The notes: generated by a model from the letters alone, not told the origin. A DNA stretch of 12,907 nt from Bacillota bacterium (GCA_023435985.1 JAEZKY010000127.1:1-12907); one strand, 5' to 3'; positions 1-6,563 are shown, counted from the first letter of the stretch. Translations and numbers: made by a program.

Positions 1-365
1 AAAGTGGATTGGAAGGCTCAGAAGGGCAGAGTGTTTATGCAGCAAGTAAAAATGCAGTAAATTCTTTGACTCGTTCTTGGGCAAAAGAGTTAGGGAAATT
101 AGGAATAAGGGTTGTTGGAGTTGCACCTGGTATTTTAGAAGCTACAGGACTTAGAACTTTGGAATATGAAACAGCATTAGCTTATACAAGAGGAATTACC
201 ATAGAAGATTTAAGAGCAGGATATAGTAAGACTTCAACAACTCCATTAGGCAGGTCAGGAAAGCTTTCAGAAGTTGCAGATTTAGTATGTTATTTAGCTA
301 GTGATAGAGCGAGCTATATTCATGGAGTGACTTATAATATTGCCGGTGGAAAAACAAGAGGTTAA
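1..365 (+). CDS. Short-chain dehydrogenase, probable sorbitol-6-phosphate 2-dehydrogenase, 3' part
   Basis: Partial at the left edge: the frame is open from the first bases (S-G-L-E-G-S-E-G-Q), so the in-frame TTG at 9 is not a real start. The visible 120 or so residues are the C-terminal half of a classical SDR. The catalytic YxxxK is seen as Y-A-A-S-K (Tyr codon at 36-38, Lys at 48-50), followed by the A-K-E-L-G...G-I-R-V-V-G-V-A-P-G segment that closes the NAD(P) pocket and the usual Y-L-A-S-D-R-A-S-Y-I-H-G end. The insert with T-L-E-Y-E-T-A-L-A-Y and the C-terminus I-A-G-G-K-T-R-G resemble clostridial sorbitol-6-phosphate dehydrogenases (GutD/SrlD type), which oxidise sorbitol-6-phosphate to fructose-6-phosphate after PTS uptake. 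The SDR call is near certain; the substrate is inferred from remembered family likeness and from pgi lying downstream. The Rossmann N-terminus and any gut operon lie outside the window. Confidence 0.85.
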   Translation, partial: SGLEGSEGQSVYAASKNAVNSLTRSWAKELGKLGIRVVGVAPGILEATGLRTLEYETALAYTRGITIEDLRAGYSKTSTTPLGRSGKLSEVADLVCYLASDRASYIHGVTYNIAGGKTRG

Positions 366-430
366 AGTTATTTTATATAGGTAATTTATATATATTATAG
401 TGTAAAAAGTAAGGCAAATACACAGTATTT

Positions 431-468
431 AGGTAAGACTTAGTTAAAATTTCAACTAGGTCTTGTCT
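431..468 (+). terminator. Stem-loop after the dehydrogenase gene, possible weak terminator
   Basis: AAGACTTAGTT (435-445) pairs with AACTAGGTCTT (454-464) across an 8-nt loop, with one G-U pair. The stem can extend outward to 431/468 with two more wobbles. It sits 66 nt after the stop codon and is the only strong hairpin there. The right arm is U-rich, but no real U-tract follows it, so terminator function is uncertain. Confidence 0.35.
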
Positions 469-673
469 AAGTACATGGGTAAAAATATTGATAGTAGATT
501 GGAGCAAGTGAAGCCAAGTAAATGTATATTAATCATTATTAGAGTAAAAATAAAAGAGAGAAAGCTAAAAGGAATCGAATAATATTAATTATTTGATGTA
601 TTGTTTTTGTTTGTTAAAATGACTAAAAGTATCCGTTAAAAAGCTAAAATTAAAGATTGATTTAAATTTTTTG

Positions 674-682
674 TGATATAAT
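674..682 (+). promoter_or_regulatory. Probable extended -10 promoter of pgi
   Basis: TGA-TATAAT gives a perfect -10 hexamer (677-682) with the extended TGn element, 39 nt before the pgi start. No good -35 exists at 16-18 bp; the nearest, TTGATT at 657-662, is only 14 bp away. Extended -10 promoters can work without a -35. A ribosome binding site GGAGGT follows at 705-710. Confidence 0.45.
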
Positions 683-721
683 AAAAGTGATATTTTATTA
701 GTATGGAGGTAGGATGAAGAA

Positions 722-2071
722 ATGAATAAAGGTATATCATTGGATTTATCAAAATTAGCACCTTATTTAGACATGACTGAAGTTGACTATATGGAGGAAA
801 TGGTTAAAAGTGCCCATGACAAGTTACATAATAAGACAGGAGCAGGAAACGATTTTTTAGGTTGGGTCGATCTTCCTGTGGATTATGATAAAGATGAGTT
901 TGCAAAAATTAAAAAAGCAGCAGAAAAAATTAAATCGGATTCAGATGTATTAATCGTTATTGGAATAGGAGGATCATATCTTGGTGCGAGAGCAGCAATT
1001 GAAATGTTAACACATAATTTCCATAACGTGTTAGGTAAAGATAAGAGGAAAGCTCCTAAGGTTTTCTATGTTGGAAATAATATTAGTTCAACATATATGG
1101 CTGAACTTTTACAAGCAATAGAAGGTCAAGATGTAAGTGTAAATGTAATTTCAAAGTCAGGTACTACTACAGAGCCAGCAATTGCATTTAGAATTTTTAG
1201 AACTTATTTAGAAGAAAAATATGGAGTAGATGAAGCTAGAAAGAGAATATATGCTACAACAGATAAAGCTAAGGGAGCATTAAAAACATTAGCTGATGCT
1301 GAAGGCTATGAAACATTTGTAGTTCCTGATGACGTTGGTGGTAGATTTTCAGTATTAACTGCAGTTGGATTATTACCAATAGCTGCAGCTGGAATTGATA
1401 TAGATGAAATGATGAAAGGTGCTGCTGATGCAAGAGAGGCTTATTCTAGTCCATCTATTAAAGATAATGATGCTTATAAATATGCAGCAGTTAGAAATGC
1501 TTTATACAACAAAGGTAAAGCAATTGAAGTATTAGTAAATTATGAACCATCACTTCACTATTTTAATGAATGGTGGAAGCAATTATATGGAGAATCAGAA
1601 GGAAAAGATAATAAAGGATTATTCCCAGCAGCAGTAGATTTTTCAACTGATCTTCATTCAATGGGACAATTTATCCAAGATGGAAAAAGAATAATGTTTG
1701 AAACAGTTATAAACATTGAAAAGGCTAAATATGAAATTAACATAGAAAAAGCTGATAGTGATTTAGATGGTCTAAATTTCTTAGCTGGAAAAACTATGGA
1801 TTTTGTTAATAAGAAAGCATTCCAAGGAACTTTATTAGCACATAATGATGGAGGAGTTCCTAATATGGTATTAAATGTGCCAGAATTTTCAGCATATTAT
1901 TTTGGATATATGGTATACTTCTTCGAAAAAGCTTGCGGAATTAGTGGTCATTTACTAGGTATAAATCCATTTAATCAACCAGGAGTTGAAGCATATAAGA
2001 AAAACATGTTTGCTCTACTCGGGAAGCCAGGATATGAAGATATGAAGGCAGAACTAGAAAAGAGACTTTAA
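722..2071 (+). CDS. pgi: Glucose-6-phosphate isomerase
   Basis: Cytosolic enzyme interconverting glucose-6-phosphate and fructose-6-phosphate in glycolysis and gluconeogenesis. At 449 residues it has the length of the short Bacillus/Clostridium PGI form rather than the roughly 550-residue E. coli form. Visible features: G-I-G-G-S-Y-L-G-A-R at 81-90, the SIS sugar-phosphate loop S-K-S-G-T-T-T at 144-150, PGI signature 1 around G-G-R-F-S at 206-210, G-E-S-E-G-K at 290-295 with E291 as likely catalytic base, H312 in L-H-S-M-G-Q as ring-opening histidine, and signature 2 near the C-terminus (F-N-Q-P-G-V-E-A-Y-K, K426). All expected active-site residues are present. The ATG at 722 has GGAGGT 11 nt upstream. 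The next gene starts 8 nt after its stop, so they are likely co-transcribed. Nothing suggests damage. Confidence 0.98.
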   Translation: MNKGISLDLSKLAPYLDMTEVDYMEEMVKSAHDKLHNKTGAGNDFLGWVDLPVDYDKDEFAKIKKAAEKIKSDSDVLIVIGIGGSYLGARAAIEMLTHNFHNVLGKDKRKAPKVFYVGNNISSTYMAELLQAIEGQDVSVNVISKSGTTTEPAIAFRIFRTYLEEKYGVDEARKRIYATTDKAKGALKTLADAEGYETFVVPDDVGGRFSVLTAVGLLPIAAAGIDIDEMMKGAADAREAYSSPSIKDNDAYKYAAVRNALYNKGKAIEVLVNYEPSLHYFNEWWKQLYGESEGKDNKGLFPAAVDFSTDLHSMGQFIQDGKRIMFETVINIEKAKYEINIEKADSDLDGLNFLAGKTMDFVNKKAFQGTLLAHNDGGVPNMVLNVPEFSAYYFGYMVYFFEKACGISGHLLGINPFNQPGVEAYKKNMFALLGKPGYEDMKAELEKRL

Positions 2072-2079
2072 TTAAATAT

Positions 2080-2511
2080 ATGAAGATTATAATTGATGGA
2101 GATGCCTGTCCAGGCATCTCCATCATTGAAAAAATAGCAAAAAAGTACGAAATTCCAATTATAATTTATTGTGATATTCATCATTTCATTCAAAGTGATT
2201 ATTCAGAGGTTAAAGTTGTGGATAGTGGATTTCAAAGTGTGGATATGTATGTGGCAAATGAAACTAAACAAGGAGATATAGTTGTATCTCAAGATTATGG
2301 TGTGGCTGCCATGTGTCTATCTAAGAAAGCTAAAGTAATAAATCCAAAAGGTTTTATATATGATGAAAAAAATATCGATAGATTATTAGAGGAAAGACAT
2401 ATTTCGCAAAAAATAAGAAGAGGCGGAGGAAAAACCTCGAATCCTAAAAAGAGAACAGAAGAAGACGATTTAAGATTGGAAAGAAATTTAGCAAAACTAA
2501 TAGAAAATTGA
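2080..2511 (+). CDS. YaiI/YqxD family protein (DUF188, UPF0178), predicted PIN/NYN-like nuclease fold
   Basis: A 143-residue protein of the widespread, poorly characterised DUF188 family. Hallmarks: N-terminal I-I-I-D-G-D-A-C-P (3-11) with two acidic residues D6 and D8; V-V-S-Q-D-Y-G-V-A-A (68-77) with D72; and a basic C-terminal tail R-R-G-G-G-K-T-S-N-P-K-K-R-T (113-126) followed by D-D-L. The clustered aspartates agree with the proposed kinship to PIN/NYN metal-dependent RNases, but the substrate is unknown, so the nuclease role is family inference. It begins 8 nt after pgi and ends just before a strong terminator, so it is the last gene of the pgi unit. Its own ribosome binding site is weak (an A/G-rich stretch at the pgi 3' end), which suggests translational coupling. 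Confidence 0.9.
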   Translation: MKIIIDGDACPGISIIEKIAKKYEIPIIIYCDIHHFIQSDYSEVKVVDSGFQSVDMYVANETKQGDIVVSQDYGVAAMCLSKKAKVINPKGFIYDEKNIDRLLEERHISQKIRRGGGKTSNPKKRTEEDDLRLERNLAKLIEN

Positions 2512-2519
2512 TATGTTTT

Positions 2520-2548
2520 AGAAGCTTAAAAATATAGGCTTCTTTTTT
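2520..2548 (+). terminator. Rho-independent terminator of the pgi-yqxD unit
   Basis: AGAAGCTT (2520-2527) pairs with AGGCTTCT (2536-2543) with one G-U pair and an 8-nt loop, followed by T6 at 2543-2548. It lies 8 nt after the stop codon. Confidence 0.85.
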
Positions 2549-2675
2549 GTATTTATGTTTAGGTTAAACTTTAATACATGAAAACACAAGCTTTATGTGG
2601 TAAGGAGAATGGTGTAGTTGTAGTACGTATATTAAGATTTCGTTTTATATGTATATGATTTTTTAAAATAAAATA

Positions 2676-2684
2676 TGTTATAAT
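2676..2684 (+). promoter_or_regulatory. Possible upstream extended -10 promoter of the triple-tyrosine gene
   Basis: TGT-TATAAT, a perfect -10 (2679-2684) with the TGn element, about 100 nt before the start codon and after the upstream terminator. No convincing -35 is present at normal spacing. Confidence 0.35.
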
Positions 2685-2719
2685 CAAAATAAAAATTAAC
2701 TGGAGTTATTTACAAATAA

Positions 2720-2728
2720 TGGTATAAT
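2720..2728 (+). promoter_or_regulatory. Possible proximal extended -10 promoter of the triple-tyrosine gene
   Basis: TGG-TATAAT (hexamer 2723-2728), 44 nt after the other candidate and 56 nt before the start codon, leaving a normal leader. TTAACT at 2696-2701 is too far away (21 bp) to act as a standard -35. Confidence 0.4.
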
Positions 2729-2784
2729 CATATATTATAATAATAGGGAATATTGAGAAGAATTTGTGAAAGGGGTATAGATTC

Positions 2785-5142
2785 ATGGAAGAACTTCAGT
2801 TGAAATATATTGAGATAATTTTTGATAAACAAACACCACAGAATATTGGAACGGAAATAAATATATCTAGTAAAATAGATGATTGTGATGGTAAATTAGA
2901 ATACAAGTTTATAGTTGGTAAAGGTGGAATTTGGAATACAATACAGGAGTTTTCTGAGAAGAGTGAATGTGTATGGAAACCTAGAACAGAAGGGGAGTAT
3001 ATGGTTATGGTACAAGCAAGGGATAAAGATGGGAAAAAGCCGTTAGATTATTTGGCAAGAGAAGAATATTCTATAACTAATGATGAAGCAACAGATGCTA
3101 TGTTAGATGAAGAAATTTTATCCAAGGTTGCAAACGATGGAGAAGGAGATATAAACTTTAGAGGGACATTAGAAGCTGAAACTTCTTCTAATGGTTTAGA
3201 GTTTAAGGAAGCTGTAAATAATGATCAAGAGAGTAATGTGGTATTTCTTGAAGTAAAAGAACTTTCAAAAGAAGAAGAAGAAACGTTGATAGGTGAAAAG
3301 GATATTAATGAAGAATTACTTCTTTCAGAAGGCACTGAAAGAAGAGAGTGTAAAAAAATAGATTTTGAAGAAAAAGAAGAAAAAGAAGTAGAGCTTATAA
3401 ATACTATTATTACAGATAAAGAAGAATACATGGTTGGTGAAAAGTGTTCAATAGAAGTGAAAGTGAATAATGAAGGTGAGTATTTATATAGGTTTTATAT
3501 TAAGAATAATGATGAATGGGACATAATAAGAGATTATGATACAAGTAATTTGTTAAAATATACAGTTAATGAAGAAGGGGAAAAAAAGTTCTTGGTGCAA
3601 TGCAAGATGATGCAATCCACTGAGGCCTTTGAAGATTATAAAATTGTAAGAATAAATGTTAAAAGTATTAGAAAAATAGAAATAACAGATTTTAAGTGTC
3701 TGAATAAAGCTTTAATATCTGGTGAAAAACTTGGATTTGTTGTAGAAACTAATGTTTATAAAAATGAAGCTGAAAAAGATAGAGTAGTATTGCTATATAA
3801 GTTTTATAAATTATATAAAGATGGAAAGTCTGTATGCATACAAGATTATTCTACAAGAAATGATGTATATTACAAGGAATTAGAGGCGGGAAATTATAGG
3901 ATTTTATGTCTCGTGAAGAGTATATTTTCTAATAGAGAATATGATGATAGAGCTATTTTAGTATATGACGTTAAGCCATATGAAAATATAAAAATTAATA
4001 GTTTTGTAGCTAATTTAAATTCTCCTCAAACAACTGAAACAGATATAAGATTTACATCAGAAATGCAAGGTGGAAAAAATTTATTATATAAATATAAGGT
4101 TAAGGGACCGATTGAGGAAGACACAGGATTTACTGAAGAAAAGGAATTTTCATGGAAGCCTATAGAAGCCGGAGAATATGAAATAATATTATATGTTAAG
4201 GATTCAGAGTATAAAGGCGAATATGAAGCTACTAAAAAAATAGCATTTACAATTGAAGAAAAAGGGAAGAAACCAGTAAAAATTTTAGATGTAATAGTTG
4301 ACAGAGAAAAGAAGGTCATAGCAGGAGAGCCAGTTAACATAATGGTTAATGGGGAAGGTGGAACTAGACTTCAATATGCCTTTACAATAAGAGAAAGTAA
4401 AAAGAAACTAGAAGGGGTAAGCTATAATAAATCAAATTGGATTAATTTCATTCCAGAACATGCCGGAGAATATGAAGTAGAGATAATGGTTAAAGATCAA
4501 TATTCTGATAAGCCATATGATGCAAATACATTTGTTTATTTAAAGGCTATGGAATACTTGCCAGGAGAGATTGATTATATAATTTTACCATACAAAGAAA
4601 CTCATTTGATTGGAGAAGCTATAGAATTTGAATGCATTATTCAAAATACACAAGATGTTTTAGTTAAATATGAAACAAAAATTAATGGACATTCTGTTGA
4701 GGAGACGGAGTTCTCAAAAAATAAGAAGTTAAGATTTGTTCCTAAAATTGCAGGAAAATATACAATAGAAGTTTATGCTAAAAATATAAAGTGCAAAGAC
4801 GAATACGATTCAAAGAAGCAAATAAACTTATATGTAAGTGAGGCATCGCCAGTAATAGAAACAAAAATAATAACTAATAAATTAGAATTTAATATAAATG
4901 AAGAAGTAACTTTCGAAGCTATAAGCAGAGGAGGAAAAGATGTATGTTATGAATTTTATTTAATGGGAAATAATGAATGGAAGAAAGTACAGCCTTATAG
5001 CAAGAAACATTATTATAGCTTTATACCATTTGCTGAAGGAAAATATAAGATTTTAGCATTGGCAAAGAGTTATTATAAAAAAGTTAGTTATGAAGATTAT
5101 GATCAAATAACGTTCTTTGTTAAGGAACAAGCAAAAAAATAA
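2785..5142 (+). CDS. Seven-repeat triple tyrosine motif (Y_Y_Y type) protein, cytosolic
   Basis: 785 residues built almost wholly from diverged beta-sandwich repeats of about 92-100 residues: roughly 5-97, 201-292, 294-396, 398-490, 497-588, 594-685 and 688-781. Each unit shows an I-x-G-E/T opening, a Y-K/R/E-F strand (40-42, 235-237, 338-340, 435-437, 531-533, 722-724), a W/F-x-P or similar turn, an A/E-G-E/K/N-Y strand (69-72, 368-371, 462-465, 560-563, 656-659, 751-754), and usually a closing Y-D or E-Y. This layout matches Y_Y_Y domains, better known as sensor parts of two-component regulators. Between units 1 and 2 lies an acidic, E-rich and probably disordered linker (98-200). I see no signal peptide, membrane segment, LPXTG motif or catalytic motif, so it is probably an intracellular or non-classically exported binding or scaffold protein; its ligand is unknown. 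AAGGGG at 2770-2775 supports the ATG. The lytic transglycosylase follows 198 nt later. Confidence 0.8.
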   Translation: MEELQLKYIEIIFDKQTPQNIGTEINISSKIDDCDGKLEYKFIVGKGGIWNTIQEFSEKSECVWKPRTEGEYMVMVQARDKDGKKPLDYLAREEYSITNDEATDAMLDEEILSKVANDGEGDINFRGTLEAETSSNGLEFKEAVNNDQESNVVFLEVKELSKEEEETLIGEKDINEELLLSEGTERRECKKIDFEEKEEKEVELINTIITDKEEYMVGEKCSIEVKVNNEGEYLYRFYIKNNDEWDIIRDYDTSNLLKYTVNEEGEKKFLVQCKMMQSTEAFEDYKIVRINVKSIRKIEITDFKCLNKALISGEKLGFVVETNVYKNEAEKDRVVLLYKFYKLYKDGKSVCIQDYSTRNDVYYKELEAGNYRILCLVKSIFSNREYDDRAILVYDVKPYENIKINSFVANLNSPQTTETDIRFTSEMQGGKNLLYKYKVKGPIEEDTGFTEEKEFSWKPIEAGEYEIILYVKDSEYKGEYEATKKIAFTIEEKGKKPVKILDVIVDREKKVIAGEPVNIMVNGEGGTRLQYAFTIRESKKKLEGVSYNKSNWINFIPEHAGEYEVEIMVKDQYSDKPYDANTFVYLKAMEYLPGEIDYIILPYKETHLIGEAIEFECIIQNTQDVLVKYETKINGHSVEETEFSKNKKLRFVPKIAGKYTIEVYAKNIKCKDEYDSKKQINLYVSEASPVIETKIITNKLEFNINEEVTFEAISRGGKDVCYEFYLMGNNEWKKVQPYSKKHYYSFIPFAEGKYKILALAKSYYKKVSYEDYDQITFFVKEQAKK

Positions 5143-5187
5143 CAAGTCAATAGGCTAGATGATTTTTATTATACTGTATAAGCAGAG

Positions 5188-5214
5188 TAACCTAAGACAT
5201 AATCGGCAAGGTTA
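5188..5214 (+). terminator. Stem-loop after the triple-tyrosine gene, weak terminator candidate
   Basis: TAACCT (5188-5193) can pair with AGGTTA (5209-5214). CCTAA (5191-5195) can pair instead with TTAGG (5215-5219). No U-tract follows, so termination here is doubtful and no better terminator was found before the next gene. Confidence 0.2.
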
Positions 5215-5276
5215 TTAGGCTGGTTAATTTCTTGGATGGATGACATATCTAGAGTTATTATTTTCGTTAATGTGCC

Positions 5277-5303
5277 TAAAGGTTTAAGAAAATAGTTCGA
5301 AAA
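5277..5303 (+). promoter_or_regulatory. SigD (flagellar sigma)-like promoter candidate for the lytic transglycosylase
   Basis: TAAA (5277-5280), 15 bp, then TTCGAAAA (5296-5303). Against the B. subtilis SigD consensus TAAA-N15-GCCGATAA this is 4/4 in the -35 and 5/8 in the -10. It is 37 nt before the start, which fits a short leader holding the GGAGGAAGG ribosome binding site at 5323-5331. No clear SigA promoter competes in the last 100 nt. The match is by eye and could be chance in such A-rich sequence. Confidence 0.35.
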
Positions 5304-5340
5304 TAAACACAAGATAAATTTCGGAGGAAGGTTATTAAAA

Positions 5341-6156
5341 ATGGCAATAGATGGTGTAAATCAACTCTCAAATGAACAGCTATTAGCAATGAATATGATG
5401 GGAAACGGGCAAATAACAAATGATTCTGATTCTGGTGATACTAGTGATGAATCAAATTACGCATTTCAATTAGCGATGCAGAACTTAATGAATGAATCAT
5501 CGAAAAAAAATAGCCAAAATGCTAATAGTGTACCAAATAATAATGATAAGGTTGATAAAACTGATAATAAAACAGATGCAAGTAAAAATTCAAGTACTGC
5601 TAATAATGACAAGGCAAACACTGCGGCAGCTAAAGTTGAACAAACATATTTAACCGGTCAAAAATTAGAAGATATACCTCTAATTATGAATGGAAATTAT
5701 GTAAACTTCTCAAAGAAATCAGGTTCTATTTTAGATAATAGAAGTGATGCTGATATAAAAAAGATATATAGCGCAGTTGATTCAGCTGCTAAAAAATATG
5801 GAGTTGATTCAAATTTGATTTTGTCTGTAATTAAACAAGAATCTGATTTTGATCCTAATTCGACTTCTGGAGCTGGTGCTGCCGGATTAATGCAGATTAT
5901 GCCTGAAAACTTTTCGAGTTTAGGAATAACGGATCAATACGATGTTAATCAAAATATTAATGGAGGAACTAAGCTTCTTAAAGAATATTTAGATCAATAT
6001 AATGGAAATACTGAAATGGCACTTATGGCTTATAATGCTGGTCCTGGAACCGTTCAAAAGAGAGGGGTTTCATCAGCAAATGATTTATATAAAATGCCAG
6101 AAGAAACTCAAAATTATGTACCTAAGGTAATGGGGTATTATAGAGATGGAGTCTAA
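5341..6156 (+). CDS. Lytic transglycosylase, SLT family 1, without signal peptide
   Basis: A peptidoglycan-cleaving enzyme that would form 1,6-anhydro-muramyl ends. The catalytic SLT domain occupies about 140-271: I-K-Q-E-S-D-F-D-P (164-172) with E167 as catalytic acid and the E-S signature, G-L-M-Q-I-M-P (182-188), N-x-x-x-G at 205-209, A-Y-N-A-G-P-G (230-236), and E-T-Q-N-Y-V (255-260). The first 50 residues are hydrophilic with Q/M/N-rich helices and carry no Sec signal or transmembrane segment. Residues 51-98 are a low-complexity N/D/K/S linker. A wall enzyme with no Sec signal resembles B. subtilis CwlQ (YjbJ), a SigD-regulated enzyme, and flagellar-associated muralytic proteins; export through the flagellar apparatus is a reasonable guess. 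The SigD-like promoter candidate upstream points the same way. GGAGG plus AAGG precede the ATG. The stop codon lies in the first stem of the terminator region. Confidence 0.93.
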   Translation: MAIDGVNQLSNEQLLAMNMMGNGQITNDSDSGDTSDESNYAFQLAMQNLMNESSKKNSQNANSVPNNNDKVDKTDNKTDASKNSSTANNDKANTAAAKVEQTYLTGQKLEDIPLIMNGNYVNFSKKSGSILDNRSDADIKKIYSAVDSAAKKYGVDSNLILSVIKQESDFDPNSTSGAGAAGLMQIMPENFSSLGITDQYDVNQNINGGTKLLKEYLDQYNGNTEMALMAYNAGPGTVQKRGVSSANDLYKMPEETQNYVPKVMGYYRDGV

Positions 6157-6182
6157 AACGCTGTTACATTTTAGATTTTTTT
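6152..6182 (+). terminator. A/T-rich terminator hairpin overlapping the transglycosylase stop codon
   Basis: TCTAAAA (6152-6158, containing the TAA stop at 6154-6156) pairs with TTTTAGA (6169-6175) across a 10-nt loop. A run of T follows (6176-6182). The stem is A/T-rich and weak, so it is probably helped by the stronger hairpin at 6221-6270. Confidence 0.45.
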
Positions 6183-6220
6183 CTAAAAATTCTACTGTAA
6201 ATATATATGATTTTAGAAAA

Positions 6221-6270
6221 TTGAATGAAAAAACGTCATGTACATAAGTATATGACGTTTTTTCATTCAG
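6221..6270. terminator. Strong bidirectional terminator, 23-bp stem
   Basis: The arms 6221-6243 and 6248-6270 pair almost perfectly around the loop ATAA, with two wobbles. The outer part has A6 (6228-6233) on the left and T6 (6258-6263) on the right, so each strand has a hairpin core around ACGTCAT/ATGACGT followed by a U-run. On the plus strand it ends transglycosylase transcripts; on the minus strand it would stop read-through from rsuA or the small RNA candidate. Confidence 0.85.
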
Positions 6271-6362
6271 TTTAATTGTGATTTATTGAAATATTAGTAT
6301 AAAATAAATCATTTCAACTGTTATCGTATTCATATACTTGAAAACGTTTAAAAAAGTAAAAC

Positions 6363-6392
6363 AAAAAACGCAACCCTTGGGGCCAGGTTGCG
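6363..6392 (-). terminator. Minus-strand Rho-independent terminator
   Basis: Read on the minus strand, CGCAACC (6392-6386) pairs with GGTTGCG (6375-6369) around an 11-nt C-rich loop and is followed directly by T6 (6368-6363). This is the most G/C-rich hairpin in the gap. It would end the small RNA candidate and/or long rsuA transcripts. Confidence 0.8.
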
Positions 6393-6396
6393 CTTT

Positions 6397-6417
6397 AGCA
6401 ATAAGCAATAAGCAATA
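6397..6417. repeat. Three tandem copies of AGCAATA
   Basis: Perfect 7-bp units at 6397-6403, 6404-6410 and 6411-6417. On the minus strand they give TATTGCT three times in the linker of the small RNA candidate. Each carries a TTGC that could pair with the GCAA at its predicted 5' end. Confidence 0.85.
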
Positions 6418-6463
6418 AATAAAAAGGGGGCTATATATTCCTTTTATTTATCCTTGCAACAAT

Positions 6464-6492
6464 ATTATAGGGTATTCTTATAAATAATGCAA
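6464..6492 (-). promoter_or_regulatory. Possible promoter of the minus-strand small RNA
   Basis: On the minus strand TTGCAT (6492-6487), 17 bp, TATAAT (6469-6464). The -10 is perfect, the -35 matches only TTG, and there is no TGn extension. Confidence 0.4.
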
Positions 6493-6496
6493 GTGA

Positions 6497-6527
6497 TTTA
6501 ATAAAAATTGTGATTATTTTTATTAAA
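6497..6527. repeat. 12-bp A/T inverted repeat downstream of rsuA
   Basis: TTTAATAAAAAT (6497-6508) and ATTTTTATTAAA (6516-6527) are perfectly complementary around a 7-nt loop. With no G/C pair and no U-tract after it on either strand, it is not a standard terminator. Confidence 0.6.
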
Positions 6528-6563
6528 AATGAATTATTTTATTGCAAAATCAATGAACATTCG

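Larger units (their letters stand above)
366..721. other. Non-coding stretch between the dehydrogenase gene and pgi
   Basis: I see no credible gene in these 356 bases. They hold the stem-loop at 431-468, a second A/T-rich hairpin at 574-597 (ATCGAATAAT against ATTATTTGAT, 4-nt loop, one G-U pair) with no U-tract after it, and the pgi promoter and ribosome binding site at the right end. The hairpin at 574-597 could be an operator, but nothing ties it to a protein. Confidence 0.6.
6363..6457 (-). ncRNA. Candidate small RNA of about 95 nt, minus strand
   Basis: A perfect minus-strand TATAAT (6469-6464) predicts a start at G6457, and a strong terminator ends at 6363. The predicted 5' end begins exactly with a hairpin: GCAA (6457-6454) pairs with TTGC (6415-6412), and TAAATAAAAGG (6450-6440) with CCTTTTTATTTA (6427-6416), allowing a 3-nt and a 1-nt bulge. 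The hairpin loop (6439-6428) carries a C-run and the terminator loop another (CCCC, 6382-6379). Between them are three copies of TATTGCT. The unit has no start codon with a ribosome binding site. C-rich loops are common in Firmicutes sRNAs that pair with Shine-Dalgarno sites, but no target was tested. It could instead be the 3' UTR of rsuA. Confidence 0.4.
6157..6563. other. Gene-free stretch between convergent transglycosylase and rsuA genes
   Basis: No protein-coding signal is seen in these 407 bases, but they are dense in secondary structure. In order they hold the stop-codon hairpin, the 23-bp bidirectional terminator, an inverted repeat TGATTTATT (6279-6287) / AATAAATCA (6303-6311), a minus-strand terminator, a tandem repeat, a candidate minus-strand small RNA with its promoter, and a pure A/T 12-bp inverted repeat (6497-6508 / 6516-6527). 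Confidence 0.6.

Noticed and set aside
9..11. TTG as start of the first dehydrogenase gene
   Set aside because: The frame is open to the window edge with family-typical residues before it, and the protein would lack its whole NAD-binding half.
714..725. Three-codon ORF ATG-AAG-AAA-TGA overlapping the pgi start
   Set aside because: The ribosome binding site is only 4 nt from this ATG but well placed for 722; most likely chance.
3225..4340. Antisense ORFs opposite the triple-tyrosine gene
   Set aside because: Composition is what reverse-reading of E/K-rich codons gives (S/F-rich), with no start signals.
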